From: Cyathus striatus
Lineage: Eukaryota > Basidiomycota > Agaricomycetes > Agaricales > Nidulariaceae
NCBI GenBank assembly: GCA_025738555.1
Contig: JAOVFP010000014.1
Location: forward strand, 1,054,001 to 1,118,000
Reading direction: 5' to 3'
Length of the DNA: 64,000 nt
This document shows positions 47,666 through 59,358 of the stretch, piece by piece. The translations under genes were made by a program, and so were the position numbers. How positions within the stretch are numbered: position 1 is the stretch's first letter; each line of letters opens with the position of its first letter. The notes beneath the pieces were generated by a model. That model was given only the letters and a program-made list of their open reading frames with translations. It had not been told where the DNA came from and made no database searches.

Positions 47666-49107
47666 TTACACGTTACCGGAACCCTTAGGGCGAATAGGCT
47701 CCAACAAAGGTTGCTTATCAAAATTCGCACTCGCGGAAAAGAAGACGTTGTATTCCTCTCCAGCTCCCTGTGTTAGCGCCACGCATTAGTCTACGACCGG
47801 TAAGTGAAATGTAAAGAGAACTAACAATCATCCTGCCAGGGAATCCAAGGTCTAAAGGAACGATACTCTCTAAATACTTGATCTGTTCTTTGCTAAGTGC
47901 AATTTCAAGGGCTTCGATGTTTGCCTTTAAGTGCTCGACCTTTCTTCCGCCAATGATAGGAAATACGAAAGGTGTCTTCTGCATTACGTACGCGATAGCA
48001 ACTTTAACATAAAGATGTGAGTACTTGTGGCATGGGACAAAATTGACGGGGCTTACCTGCAGTGATACTCTTTGCTCCAACCTCCTCCGCTACTTTTTCA
48101 AGTGCCGTGCAAACCGACTTTTCTTGCTCACTACGTTCCCATCCCGCACTGAATGCCGTTCTGCCACCTTCGCCAGTCTGTCGGCGGCTCTCTTCTTCGG
48201 CGTCTGTGCGAATTTTTCCACCGGCAAGAACGTTCCATGGTGCCAACGCTAACCCTTCGGCCCTCGCCATTGGGATAATTTCGCGCTCGAATGAGCGATC
48301 AAGAATATTCCAAGCCCCCTGGTAGATCACAAACGGGGTCAAAGCGTGATCTCTGGCATACTGGTTAGCCCGTGAGACGACCCAAGCTGGAGTATCCGAT
48401 ACACCCTAAACTCGACTGTTAGACCAATATCCCACCCTTAGCGATATAGAACTTACCAAGTATAGAACCTTGCGCTGTTGAACGAGAGTGTGTAACGAAC
48501 GCATAACTTCTTCAACACTCGTGGTGAAATCCCACCAATGAACATATAGCAGGTCGATGTAGCTTGTTCGTAGTTTCTTTAGCGATGCTTCTACGGATAT
48601 ATGAAGCGATTTGTTGTTGTTTCCAGAGTAGAGAACTCTCTGCGTTACGGAAGGATCGCGAATCTTGTAGTTCGTTGTAAACTATTTACGGGGGTCAGAA
48701 ATCATTCTCTGCATAGCTAAGATGACACAAACCTTCGTGGCAATGAAAAGCTGATCACGAATCCATCGAGATTCAGCCCACTCTCCAATAAACTCTTCAG
48801 AGCTTTCGTCTTGGCTAGATTGATATATTCAGTGTAAAATCAACGGCCCGGGAAGTAGAAATTAAACCACGTACTAGTTGTTTGCGGTGTCGATAAAGTT
48901 GCCACCAAGGTCATAGTAAGCGTCCAGCAACTTGAAGCTATTCTCTTTGTCCATAGCACCCATTCCAATATCGCCCCATTTGTCTCCGATGCTCATCGCA
49001 CCTAGTTGGATCGGGGAAAGGTGTACACCAGCATTGGGCGAAAGAAGTCTGTAGCGACCTAGAGCAGAAGCTGGGGCAGGTGGTGGCGCGAACGGTGATG
49101 GTGCCAT
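47666..49107 (-). CDS. Aldo-keto reductase, aryl-alcohol dehydrogenase type
   Basis: Predicted NADP(H)-dependent reductase interconverting aromatic aldehydes and alcohols, probably cytosolic. Exons: 48,875-49,107, 48,733-48,814, 48,457-48,681, 48,057-48,405, 47,826-48,001, 47,666-47,767; together 388 codons plus stop with all phases agreeing, a normal length for the family. The (beta/alpha)8 catalytic tetrad is present: Asp73 ([10 protein letters not shown]), Tyr78 (split by intron 1), Lys105 (FIATK) and His153 (LLYVHWWD). The N-terminal [21 protein letters not shown] and C-terminal [12 protein letters not shown] match fungal AAD/norsolorinic-acid-reductase-like proteins. No signal peptide. 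The exact substrate cannot be read from sequence. Confidence 0.93.
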
Positions 49108-49109
49108 AT

Positions 49110-50395
49110 TTGTGATTTTTTTAAAGATAAGGTGGGCTTTGTAGTTATGCGAGTGAGGGAGCTGGGCTTTCTTGTATTTTGGTAGCTAGGCCTTATATAT
49201 GCAGATTAGGGGTCTCTGACTAACGTCTTACATTCGTCGACGGAAGCTGAGCCGAAAAAGAAGGAAAATCAGATGAAGAAAGCAACTAGGTCAGAGATGA
49301 CTCAGTTCAAGTGTGCCTTCAATTGGTTTTTCGAATATTACTAAGTTATACACCATCGAAGCTCCAGCTCAAGAATCTCGAGTAGGGGATGGTATCGGAT
49401 CTTTTGCTACTAGTTGGTTTTGAGTGAACTGCTAAGAATCATGATTATAACTGGATAACAAGTCAAGTACCAACATCGTATGAAACCAATGTCTGTTAGG
49501 CCTAAATTAGGTGATCAAGGGCCAGGGCCCAACATTGCCATTGTCTGAGTCGCTTTCATGCCAATTAGTTCTGCCCTCTTCTATTTTTGGAAGATATGCG
49601 TAAACTGAAAATCCTTGGCATATGGGGGCTAAAAGGCAGAATGGATGATAAATCACAAAGACCATGAGGATTGCATCCGCTTGGTAATCACTGACAACGG
49701 CAGAGGCTAGAGCAGCTACGCGTCTCAAGGACCCGACGGCATGAAGACTTGGCAATTTATCATCACTCACAGCGGCTCCTCAGGCCTCAGCATCGACTGC
49801 TCCGCGTCAGTTTGATCTTTTTCTAACACAAACCAAACCTTTTTACATCGTTTGTCTGCGCAGAGACTGACGACGAAGTTGGAAGAGGTGAGAAAGTTGG
49901 TTGCCGACGGCCGACGGCCGAAGGGGCTTTTAACGGGTTTAGTAAACATATCGTACACAGAGGTAAATAGCTGTAACTTAAGTAGTGACTGTCACCGACT
50001 GAAATAAGTGTTACGTCACCGTGACATCGATGTTGGAATTTGGAGGTAAAGTTCCAAGCCTTCAAGCTACCAACGGTACACTATGTCATATCCGCCCAGT
50101 ACATCTCTTTCCACCATCAGTAAACTTACAAAAAAATTGAGTCAAGTGCGATATATCACATTGTTAAGTCTCGCTTTGGCACCCATTCTGGTGGCTACAA
50201 AGCTATGCTAACAGTTAGGCGCCACAGCCTCGAATTGATCAACAATTCAATGCCAATGGTTTTCGAAAGAAACATGAAAGGAACGAATCCCGCCCTTAGT
50301 CCTATCCTCTTGTTAACATTTACTCGTTCTTTACTCCACTGAACATCGCAATATGTCCAATAATAAATTTATTACTGCTCGGTATGTGTCCATCT
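49110..50395. other. Intergenic
   Basis: Contains short minus-strand ORFs (for example 49,767-49,958) without recognisable domains; a small gene cannot be excluded but I cannot support one. Confidence 0.35.
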
Positions 50396-50399
50396 CCTA

Positions 50400-50612
50400 T
50401 TATGCCTTTATTCTCAGTTTAGCTGGGGTAGATGGGCCTTGGCCAAGACAGCTTGAATAACTTGATAGCGACTCTGGCCGCAAGACTCTCTTTAAGCATG
50501 CTGTTATGTCTGATATAGGATATTGCTGTCCTTCAGCTTCCAAAGATCTGCGATTAACGTAACGGTCGGTAGCTTCTTCAAGGACAGTACACTGAATGGG
50601 GAAGTATTTCAT
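50400..50612 (-). pseudogene. Fragment resembling the C-terminal part of the C2H2 gene
   Basis: Reads MKYFPIQCTVLEEATDRYVN and on to a stop at 50,400. YFP-IQCTVLEE lines up with YFPSTQCTVPED at 45,650-45,690 in the zinc-finger gene. No finger region is nearby, so this would be a detached fragment of a paralogue. The similarity is short. Confidence 0.35.
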
Positions 50613-50649
50613 TTAGCCACTGACTCCTCCCCGCTTGTTTGATTTTCAG

Positions 50650-51540
50650 ATTTAAACTACAGTCGAGTGAACTCCTCGAAATTTCATCTTATTTGTGGAT
50701 GGTTAATTTTAATCTGTACGATTAGGAATAGGTGCACTGCCACATCTCCACCTTGTCAGCTTCAAGTGGCGAAGCCTGCCGCCTGCCTGGTTTAATGATC
50801 AATGAAGATCAACACAGCCTTATATCTATCAAAGGCTCGTACGTAGCAGTTGGTAGCCTCGTGCTCAAAAAGACACCAATTAACCACCTCCAAAGTTAGC
50901 ACAACACTCTCACGTCCCGCTTCCCGCTTACTAGTAGCTGATTCATGCCACCCCGCGCCCCCGGCGCACAGTCGTATATGCCATGTACAGGTCCAAGGGC
51001 CGACGCTACCAGTTGTGATATATTGACATGTTACGTTCATTAAATACTGCTTAAATCTGAATCAAGGAACCATGCCGTGAGTCAGTTACCATTTCTTATG
51101 TGAGTGACTCGAGATGCGTCTGGGTGATTTAACTCCAAGTACGAGGCGCGACTCGGGAGCGCAAAGGTATACCAAGCTGTGCGTATATGGTTGCATTCCA
51201 GCTTGGATACGCCTTGTAATTCCATGTCTTTACCGGCTTCTAAACATTTATGGACTAAGTATAACACAAAGCGCTCCGTGTTTGAGCTGTATGTGCGGCA
51301 ATGAGTACCGGAAAAGAAAGGAATACGGCGCATACTTGATGATTAACACCTTTCTATACAGGTCACTCGACGCGCCGCACTAAAATTGTGTTAGGTATAC
51401 CTCGGCTGCGCTTTGGCCGATGGCTACCGTATATGTCGATAAGGAAATGCCAGTTGGAGTACTGAATGTGATGAACAGCAGGTCTGACGTAGGCAGCGGC
51501 GTGTGCATTGACGGCCAAGAACTGCTTGCTAGTCTCTTTT
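50650..51540. other. Intergenic
   Basis: No supported gene or repeat. Confidence 0.4.
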
Positions 51541-51542
51541 CT

Positions 51543-51549
51543 ATAAAAT
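51543..51549 (+). promoter_or_regulatory. TATA box of small secreted protein gene
   Basis: TATAAAA, about 90 bp before the ATG at 51,638. Confidence 0.5.
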
Positions 51550-51637
51550 GCGGTATGCGATTCTGTGTTAACCTCACTTACTTCTACTACTCGCACCCGA
51601 AACTCAGATAACTCACTCAGCCCACACTTTCTTAACA

Positions 51638-51892
51638 ATGAAGTTCACTTCCGCAGTCTCATCTATTCTCCTCTTGGCGGTCTCGCTTCAGGTTGCTATC
51701 GCTGCACCGGTAAAGGTTAAACATGAACCTGTAAGCTCATATTTCCAACACCCCTTCCTGAGTTATCTCACACGATTCTAGGTTACTACAATCATTCTAC
51801 CCAAGCCTATCTTGCCTGTACCTGTTGCACCTGTGCATGGAAAGATCCCACTGGATCCTGACTCACCCCTAGTGTTCAGGTGGGGGTGGTAG
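51638..51892 (+). CDS. Small secreted Pro/Val-rich protein
   Basis: Two exons (51,638-51,730 and 51,782-51,892) with a 51 nt intron give 67 residues. The N-terminus MKFTSAVSSILLLAVSLQVA, followed by IAAP, is a clean signal peptide. The mature part is short, rich in Pro, Val and Lys, and ends VFRWGW. No cysteines and no CAAX box, so not a basidiomycete pheromone precursor. Family not recognised; a secreted peptide or small effector-like protein is possible. Confidence 0.6.
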
Positions 51893-51899
51893 ATATATG

Positions 51900-53870
51900 G
51901 TATGTCGCATGAATCTTCAGTAAGTGTATGTGCTCATATATCATAGCTCGTCAGTATTCCAAGTCAGGAATTTATATACCCCATGCCGATTGTAACGGAG
52001 AAGTTGAAGGCTGAAATACGGACCTCAGAATTTAAATATTTTTATCATTATCTTTGTAACTTGTATGATTAGGTGAAAGCGGCAGTGGTGTCACTTTCGC
52101 TTTGCTTTCTTTCGTTATTTTGTGGATATAACTTGTATGAATAATGCGTATATCGTTTGGAAGTGTCCACTGTTTACATATGATATTGATATCAATAAAT
52201 CATTACGAACACTGATTGTTAGGTTGTTGCTCACGGAGAATGCTATCAGTATCAGGTTTGAAGTAGACTATCAACAATCAAAAGTTCATATCAATACCGT
52301 GGCATCATTATGTTGATAAGCTTGGCCAAATGGCACCTGTTACTACTTATTGCGCTGCCGAAATTTTTCATTATTAATACTTGAAGCACCGACTCGTCCG
52401 AAACTCCTATGGAATACATCTCAGATGTCTTCAAACAAGTTATATATGATTAAGTTCTGCCACTTCAAGGAAACGGCGTACTCTTTTTCCGTTAGAGCAC
52501 TCACCACTACTCGGCATGACAAGTATACATTTAGTGATTACCGGGTTTTAGGTGTTTGGATGGGATATTTCTTGCATAGCAGGCAACGTATTATTATTGC
52601 CTAACGGACTTTCGTTGGCCCCTTCTATCATTGGCAAAACCACATTTATTAGTGGGCTAAACTTGTATCCGCAATATGCACTCTTACCTAGGCCAAACCG
52701 ATTCGCATCATCAGATGATATGTCCCATCAACAACCCACGGTGGCCTCTCATGCTTATCTTCATCAGTTGAAGAAAAGAGACGTGGTTCATTATCTTCGC
52801 ATGCGATGGCCTGATCGGGGCAGCTATTTCCTGCATAGGACAAGATTTGTTTTCCGGTACTCTTTGGGTAATCGGTGAAAAAAGTCGCTTAAAGGACATG
52901 AAGGATAAGGGAAAGGGTACCTTTAAGTAGCTACATTTATGTTTTGGATATCCATCATTTTGGTATACCCCATAACTACGAAAGGTCATGAACCTCCGCG
53001 ACACAGTTCGAAGATGGACGCGTACATGCATTCAAAGATAGAGTAGAAAGAATTATATTGCATCGCTTCGTCTGGTTTGTGTAGCAATACGAACCCGTTC
53101 ATGTCTACTGTTGGGCATGAGTAGTTGCATTCTACGGCGACAACAAAGGTTGTCAATATTGAGAGGCACGCGATAATGCTTGGGTAACTTGAACGAAGCA
53201 ACATTATCATGGACCAAAAGAAATCGTTCTTGAAAGGGTAAATACGGAATAGAAGATTGATATTGAATGATTGCATCAAGTTTAAGCCTTATGATCAGCT
53301 GGGCGCTACGTAGATTCTAGAGCTTCATTGGCGCTTAATGGGCGCCTTTAGCTTACTCCTTCTATAAGCAGTCAAAAGAACAGGATAAAGCACCATTGCT
53401 GTTACTGATGCTGGTGATAAGCCTAAAAAACGCCTATAGGGAAAATTGACAACGAGATTTCGCCTTAATTCCAGTTCCAGTCGATGTTGACTAGCATCAA
53501 TAAATATTGAAATAAATTTAACTTCAGTGCACCTTTTGACGGATTGATAGGGCCTTAAGGCCCTTCTCGCGGGTGAAACTACGCTGCCTACAGTGGTGCA
53601 CTCAGACCGTAAAATTCTGACATCGCAGGAGGCAAGCAACAATCCGCAAACAATTCCCATAGCTGGATCCGGATCTGAGGAAAGTGACATGAGTTACTAG
53701 TTAAGCACGTCAGATGCGTGCCGTAGCAACGAAGCTGCATCCGAGAGATAAAGTTCAGATGACAACGCTTAATCCACTCCCTATTATCCATTTCAAGGAT
53801 AAGGAATCCCCAATGTGTCGCAGAGACGCCATAAGTATGCGTTTATTTGCACGTTTTTTCAACAGCCTTT
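51900..53870. other. Intergenic
   Basis: Several short ORFs, none with a domain, signal peptide or credible splicing. Confidence 0.4.
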
Positions 53871-53878
53871 CATTCTTG

Positions 53879-53886
53879 TATAAAAG
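53879..53886 (+). promoter_or_regulatory. TATA box of Zys3-like gene
   Basis: TATAAAAG, 99 bp before the ATG at 53,978, followed by a C/T-rich leader. Confidence 0.6.
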
Positions 53887-53977
53887 GTCGTCGAGACGCT
53901 GCATCCCTGTCTCCCCAACTCTATACCCCCTTTCTTAAACCGCTGCACACCGCCTCCCTAACTGTTCCTCATCAAAC

Positions 53978-54275
53978 ATGCGTCTCCCCACTATTGTTGC
54001 TCCACTCGCGTTTGCACCTCTAGTCCTCGGTGGGCCTATCGCCTATGGTATTTGCCAAACAGGTCAGCGCTGTCGACGTTGCCCTCACACCACGCACCTA
54101 ACTAATTCTCTCAGGCTGTAACACTGTCGCCGTTGCTTGCTACGCCGCTGCAGGCTTCACCTTTGGTACGGTTGCAGCACCTGCAGCACCTGCCGCCATC
54201 GTTGGATGCAACACTGCTCTTGGAAGCTGCTCTGCAATGTGTGCAGGCATTGCTTTGATTGCTCCGACCCCATGA
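53978..54275 (+). CDS. Small cysteine-rich secreted protein, Zys3-like
   Basis: Exons 53,978-54,062 and 54,115-54,275 (52 nt intron) give 81 residues. Signal peptide MRLPTIVAPLAFAPLVLG, then a mature domain with the pattern ICQTGCNTVAVACYAAAGFT and later GCNTALGSCSAMCAG. The CxxxC...C ... C...C...C spacing and small hydrophobic residues between are typical of a small secreted family in mushrooms annotated as zygote-specific protein 3-like. Function unknown; in related fungi such genes are often numerous and developmentally expressed. Confidence 0.75.
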
Positions 54276-54526
54276 GTTAACGTGACACGCGTAAGTCTAT
54301 GTTCGGTTTGTGTTCCTTTATGTTAGTGAGCAGATATCTCCGACAGTTTTCTTGTTCGATTCTATAATTGCACGATCGTATGACATTATGCCCCAATGTT
54401 CGCAGAGTGGTTTGTTAAGTTGTAACTGGAAAGATGTATTCGTTTTGAGTTTGTACAAGTGACCAAGTAACGTCTGACTCGTGCATGATAATGTAATGTG
54501 ATTGTAAACTTTAAAACTTGAAAAAG

Positions 54527-56188
54527 CTAGTAAGATGTATCAGTCCAAGACTTCCAATCGTTTCCTAGCACCTGATTCTTTGTCATAGCGGCGGAAATGG
54601 GTGTAAGGTAAACACGTTGAGTGGTGTCCGATCCAACTCCAGTATTCTGGTACTCCGAGAACTTGCTGTGAGAAAGGTTTAATACATCGGTATAAAGTTC
54701 AATATAACTCCACGCACGCGTTAGGGCCTAACGTCGCAAGGGTAGTATATCCTGCAGGATTGATAATATCCGGCAAATCTGTATATTGAAAGACCTAAGT
54801 AGTGGCATTCATGAGGCATGATACATGAGTACTTTGCATCGTGTCAACAACTGATGACTACACTTACCACTCGAGCGTATTCACGCCAGGGTCTCCAGGA
54901 CCCTGGATTATTGCGGTAAAGGTCGTTCCAAAAAACGGACAGAAATTTTGAAAATTTGACCCTTATGTCGTTCCAGCAACGGACAAATCAGCGGTTTTAA
55001 AGCCAAAAGGACGTTCCAGAAACCGGACAAATGGGACCTTTGTGCCCTGTATGACTTTGGAAAATGTGCAATAAAGAGTGAAATAACATTGATAACAGTC
55101 GTTTCAAGGTTATAGCTCACCATTATGACTTAATTATGACGGTTTGGGGGCAGCGCAGCAGCTTTTGTATGACAGACCAAAATTACGTAAGCATTTTTGA
55201 GCGCTTAATGTATAAGCGCCCGCTTTAGAGCCCTTGAGGTCGTTCCGAAAACGGACAAAAATAAGCAAAACTTGGACGGACAGAAATCCCGAAAATGAGG
55301 TATTTTTTGGAACGACCTTTACCGTAATAATCCAGGGTCCTGGGTCTCCCAAGATAAGTCTTCCCAGTCAAACTGCTCGAAGATGCGGACACAGCCTTTG
55401 AGTGGTCAATCACATAATAGGTCATCTCCGTGTCCGAATTTCTTGACATGGCAGTAATAGCACCCGGGCCAACGGCAGCGATAGTGCACTCCCCAAACCA
55501 TACACTTGCATCCCCGTATATCCAATCCACCGCCCCAGCGATATAACAGTTCGAGTAGTACTGATACCCACCTCCGTCTGCCAATAAAGTATCTTGGTAC
55601 CCGGTGAACGAACAACCGTAGAAGCCTTGGTATGTGGACTTGGCTGATAGTGCGGTGGCTTGTTTTCCTTGGCCATAGGAGTTGGCGATGTTTATGTTGT
55701 ACAAGGTAAAATTGGCGCTGTGGGCACGGAAAGTTGCACTTGGATCATTTCCGCCGTTGTCCTGGGCGTTTAGATTGTTGGTGATGGTGACTTGATTGTT
55801 CTTATATGATCCTGTACTGGATAGAGACTGTAGGAGATGCCGTTAGCGAATAGATGGAGTTAGACTACATACTCGGTAGTATAACCATAAATTGTAAGCG
55901 GGCCTCCATATGTTACGTAGACTTGTTCCTTATATGTTCCAGGATATATGAAAATCGACTTGGTCGTTGTGGATGATCCAAGGGCTGCAACAGCTGCACT
56001 GACAGTGCTATGCATAACCCACAATTCAGCAACCATATTACACCGATATTGAAAAGCAGATACCTATATTCACCAGCTTGAGTCCCATTTTGCCTGACGA
56101 TGAGTGCCCCACTGGGTGGACTTGTCCTTGAGACACTGAGAACGGATAGAAGAAAGAAAAAGAAGAACAAGATGAGCGCTATCATCAT
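54527..56188 (-). pseudogene. Pectin methylesterase (CE8), disrupted by a MITE
   Basis: Secreted enzyme that removes methyl esters from pectin. Exons: 56,064-56,188, 55,873-56,007, 55,816 to 54,868 (containing the insertion), 54,718-54,794, 54,527-54,665. Ignoring the insertion and one target-duplication copy, the total is exactly 324 codons with all phases agreeing. Signal peptide MMIALILFFFFFLLSVLSVS; a pyrimidine tract and AG there leave open that an upstream exon supplies the true start. Active-site residues are present: Gln139, Gln161 and Asp162 (GYQDTL), Asp184 (GAVDWIYG) and Arg244 (LGRP). A 445 bp element sits between Pro245 and Trp246 of the conserved LGRPW motif, and the frame then ends at 55,225. 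Downstream exons look intact (QYTDLPDIINPAGY; DWKSWTDTSY end), so the disruption is recent. Next to the GH28 gene. Confidence 0.9.
54897..55341. mobile_element. 445-bp hAT-type MITE in the pectin methylesterase gene
   Basis: Starts AGGACCCTGGATTATT and ends with the matching inverted sequence; the terminal repeat extends about 38 bp (through GGTCGTTCC). Flanked by the perfect 8 bp duplication GGGTCTCC (54,889-54,896 and 55,342-55,349), typical of hAT elements. Inside, the motif GTCGTTCC(A/G)..CGGACA recurs several times on both strands. No coding region, so it depends on a transposase elsewhere. Confidence 0.92.
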
Positions 56189-56493
56189 AGTTGTTGTCTT
56201 GTACTTACGTACTGCCGTTCGGTCCTCTTAAGGGTCCACGACATGGAATCCGCTGACTGACATGGGCGGGCCGCGGCTTGCGGATTGCCATTGGCCTCCG
56301 AGTAACACACCGAGCTGGTGTTCCCATAGCACCCCGGGCCCGATAATAAATATCCGACATAACGTCGGGGATAATTGTAGAACTGACAGTGACAGAAGAA
56401 GCTCAGTCTGCAAACGACATAAGAAATCACGTTCATTGCGTTCACGAGAATTACATGTCACACTGCTGCCCGACGCTATCCTCCGATATATTA

Positions 56494-58007
56494 CTATCCG
56501 GAAGCTGAACCAGAACATGTGATGCCTGGACTACTGTCGACATTCGAGCACAGGAAATTCGCCTTCCCTTTGGGAGTTACCGCTGTAAAGTTGGTGAAGT
56601 AGATGTTGCATGTACCAGCCCCCGGGCAGTTCAAGTTTCCCAGAACCTATATTATGACCAATATCAGCCAGATTCACGATGTAATGAAATATCATACAGG
56701 ATCGTATTTCGTCGACGTCGTGCCCTTAAAATTCTTGAAGTAAACCCCGTCAATAACACTTGAGCTGGGAGCGCTATTGCAATCTTCAGCTGTATCGGAG
56801 TCGTAGCAGCTTTGTATCTGAACTGCGTAATCACAGTTCTGAACTGTTATGGTATCGTATGTGACATTGCGAACTGTTGCAACTCCGTGGCTAGATCCTC
56901 CTTGGTAGAGCTTGATGCCGACTGCCTTTGCAGAATTGATCATGGTAGCGCCTTTCACGTAGATGTTCGTGACCTATCTATTATAAGAATCATGATATAG
57001 CTTCCGTGTTAAACTCACAGTATCGGTGCTACCAGCAGATTTACCCAGACTACCGACTGAAAGACCATGAGAACCGCTACAAGTGATACCAGTTACCGTG
57101 GTATAGTCAGCGCCAGCCTTGAAAGCAACACAATCGTCTTGATTGGTAACTTTGACATTCTGAATCGTTACATATTTAGAGGCTCCAACGTCGAATCCGT
57201 CTGTGTTCTTAGGCACCGCACCCTGAAAACACATTGTGACGTTAGTGGAGTGTTTTCGATACACGTCAGTAGGAGCACGTACATCTTTCGCTGTTGCATC
57301 AAGAGTGAGAGAGTCATAACTGGAGAACATATGTTAATGTGTGCGTAGAAAAATGAAAGAAAAAAATAACATACAGGATGTTAGTCGATCCACCCTTGAC
57401 GTCGTGGAAGACATTTGGTGCGTTCTTGAACCTCAATTTGGTAATTGCGATGTTTTTCGAGTTGTTGATGGATACCATGGTAGGTCGAACATAGCTGCTG
57501 TTGGAAGCAAAGACTGTAATAACAGTGTGAATACGAAGTGTTGGACTAGTTGGTTTAACGTACTTTTCCAGTACGGAACGCCATTCCCGTCAAAGACACC
57601 AGTTCCAGTGGCAGTAGTAATCGTAGCTCCGTTGATGCCATTCACGTAGATAATTTGCTTTTTCCCGTTCCAAAAATCGGTGTCGTCTGAGAGTTTGAGA
57701 GTTCCTTCTATCTGAATCGTGCATCCAACGCAGCCAGTAATATCCAATTGAGATCGAATAGCGAATGTTGTGTTGTCTGGAAAGACAATCGTGCCACCAT
57801 TTCCACAGGATTTGATAGCTGCAAGAGCTGACGGAACCTGTAGAATCGTTAATAGCAGTCGTAAAGAGTAGAACTGTTGCGTACATCGTCAACGCCACTG
57901 TCTCCCGCTGATGTTACCGTACAAACAGCTCGTTTTGAGATGGGAGATGGGGAACCACTAGTAAGCGCCCCGGCAAGCAAAACGATAGATAATATCTTTG
58001 AAAACAT
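56494..58007 (-). CDS. GH28 exopolygalacturonase-like
   Basis: Secreted hydrolase of polygalacturonic acid. Seven exons: 57,885-58,007, 57,564-57,837, 57,375-57,513, 57,283-57,319, 57,019-57,222, 56,698-56,973, 56,494-56,646; 401 codons plus stop, all phases consistent. Signal peptide MFSKILSIVLLAGALTSG, followed by a Lys-Arg site. GH28 motifs: NTDG (Asp199), QDDC (Asp220, Asp221), GSHG (His243) and GIK (Lys280), where many polygalacturonases have RIK. The beta-helix sequence with KAVGIKLYQGG and NCDYAVQIQSCY resembles fungal exo-acting members. Upstream of, and in the same direction as, the pectin methylesterase, about 300 bp apart, which makes sense because de-esterified pectin is its substrate. 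Confidence 0.92.
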
Positions 58008-58009
58008 AT

Positions 58010-59270
58010 CTTCAACGTGCAGTCAGTTCAGTGAATTACGGTGGTATAAATGATCTTCAACTGCGACGTCAGGTTGGAAGTATCATATGAAACATTTCAG
58101 TATGTTCATTTCTAGCGAAATGAAAGCGACATAATCCCGACAACTCCACTGTTAGCTCGTCATGTTCGTCTTAGGACTCTACCAGTCATCTTTTGACGTT
58201 GGAGGGGTCGATTCCGGGCCGCGGTAGGTTCTGAACCATATGCATGTCACTGCAAGGACAAGCTCGTGATCAAGAATCCGTTAAAACGGGAACTCTATAT
58301 TGTATGCACCTGGTGTGATTATTTTGAAACAATCGGTCAGATTTAAGGGAGAATAAGAGCACATGGAAGTAGTACTCAGTTTAGAACGGCAACAGCATCT
58401 TCTACTAATGATACCAGCTATATTCGTGAGTCTATGCGGTAAATTTCATCTCATAACTTCAAATATATATATAACGACGCACTATATTGCCTTGGGCTTC
58501 TAACTCAATACCACCGAGAACAACTTCAGTTTTGGATGTTGACCGTACGAAAGTGAAAGTAGCAGCCGATTCTCGAGCACTGACTGAAAGACAAACAAAC
58601 AGCAGACAAATAAGTAGAAACAAAGTGAAAACAGGCACGAGCACGTGTTACAATAATTTTAGTCGCTTCAACTTTGCAGCTCTTTGCAGTTGTTTCAACT
58701 CAACCTCAACTTCACTTTCTTGTAACTTTCATGTCCTCACACTGCACACTGCTGGTAAGATTGGTTGAAGTACTTGTTTTTTGAGCCCACATTTAATTAT
58801 TTGTACAGATATTTGCAACGTTCTGTTAACACGAAAGACCTATTCTCAGAATAGACGCGACAGGCGACGATCCCGGATACAAAAATAGCGTCGACGATAC
58901 TACGACGGCCACGACGGAGACTTCAAATACAAGGTCACGGAAAATAGCATCACGACGCAAAACTATAAAACTGTTCCGGGGTTTCGTTCCGATGCCCATA
59001 GCCGACACTCACGATTCATTCCTCAAATAGCTACCATCGGTCCGCTTGATGGCGGCGAAAGATGCCCTCTCATCTCTGTGAGTCCGAACTTCACATGATG
59101 TTCCTAGAAAAACGAGTAGTACTCCTGTTCACGCGCACGATGGGCTATATTCTGTAGTGTATCCCGACTCCGACAAGATAGGTCTGCCCCAACTCGTTGC
59201 TGGCGGAGGGTTTTGGGTCTATTCTGCGGTATAGGTACTCCGACTTGCTTTAGCGGAGAGAGGGTTACGA
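58010..59270. other. Intergenic between divergent genes
   Basis: Shared upstream region of the GH28 gene (minus) and the secreted-protein gene (plus). No gene supported. Confidence 0.4.
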
Positions 59271-59274
59271 ATGG

Positions 59275-59280
59275 TATAAA
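59275..59280 (+). promoter_or_regulatory. TATA box of secreted-protein gene
   Basis: TATAAA, 84 bp before the ATG at 59,359. Confidence 0.6.
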
Positions 59281-59358
59281 GAGGAGTTGGAGACTTTATC
59301 TCTGAACATCACAAACTCATACACTTTATTCGCATTCGATCTCAGTAACAAGAAAGAC

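Noticed and set aside
52552..52878. 108-codon plus-strand frame
   Set aside because: No recognisable motif and no supporting start context; similar-sized frames occur by chance at this base composition.
58459..58644. Short minus-strand frame with a hydrophobic N-terminus (61 residues)
   Set aside because: No ATG at the required position and no promoter or intron signals; hydrophobicity alone is weak evidence.
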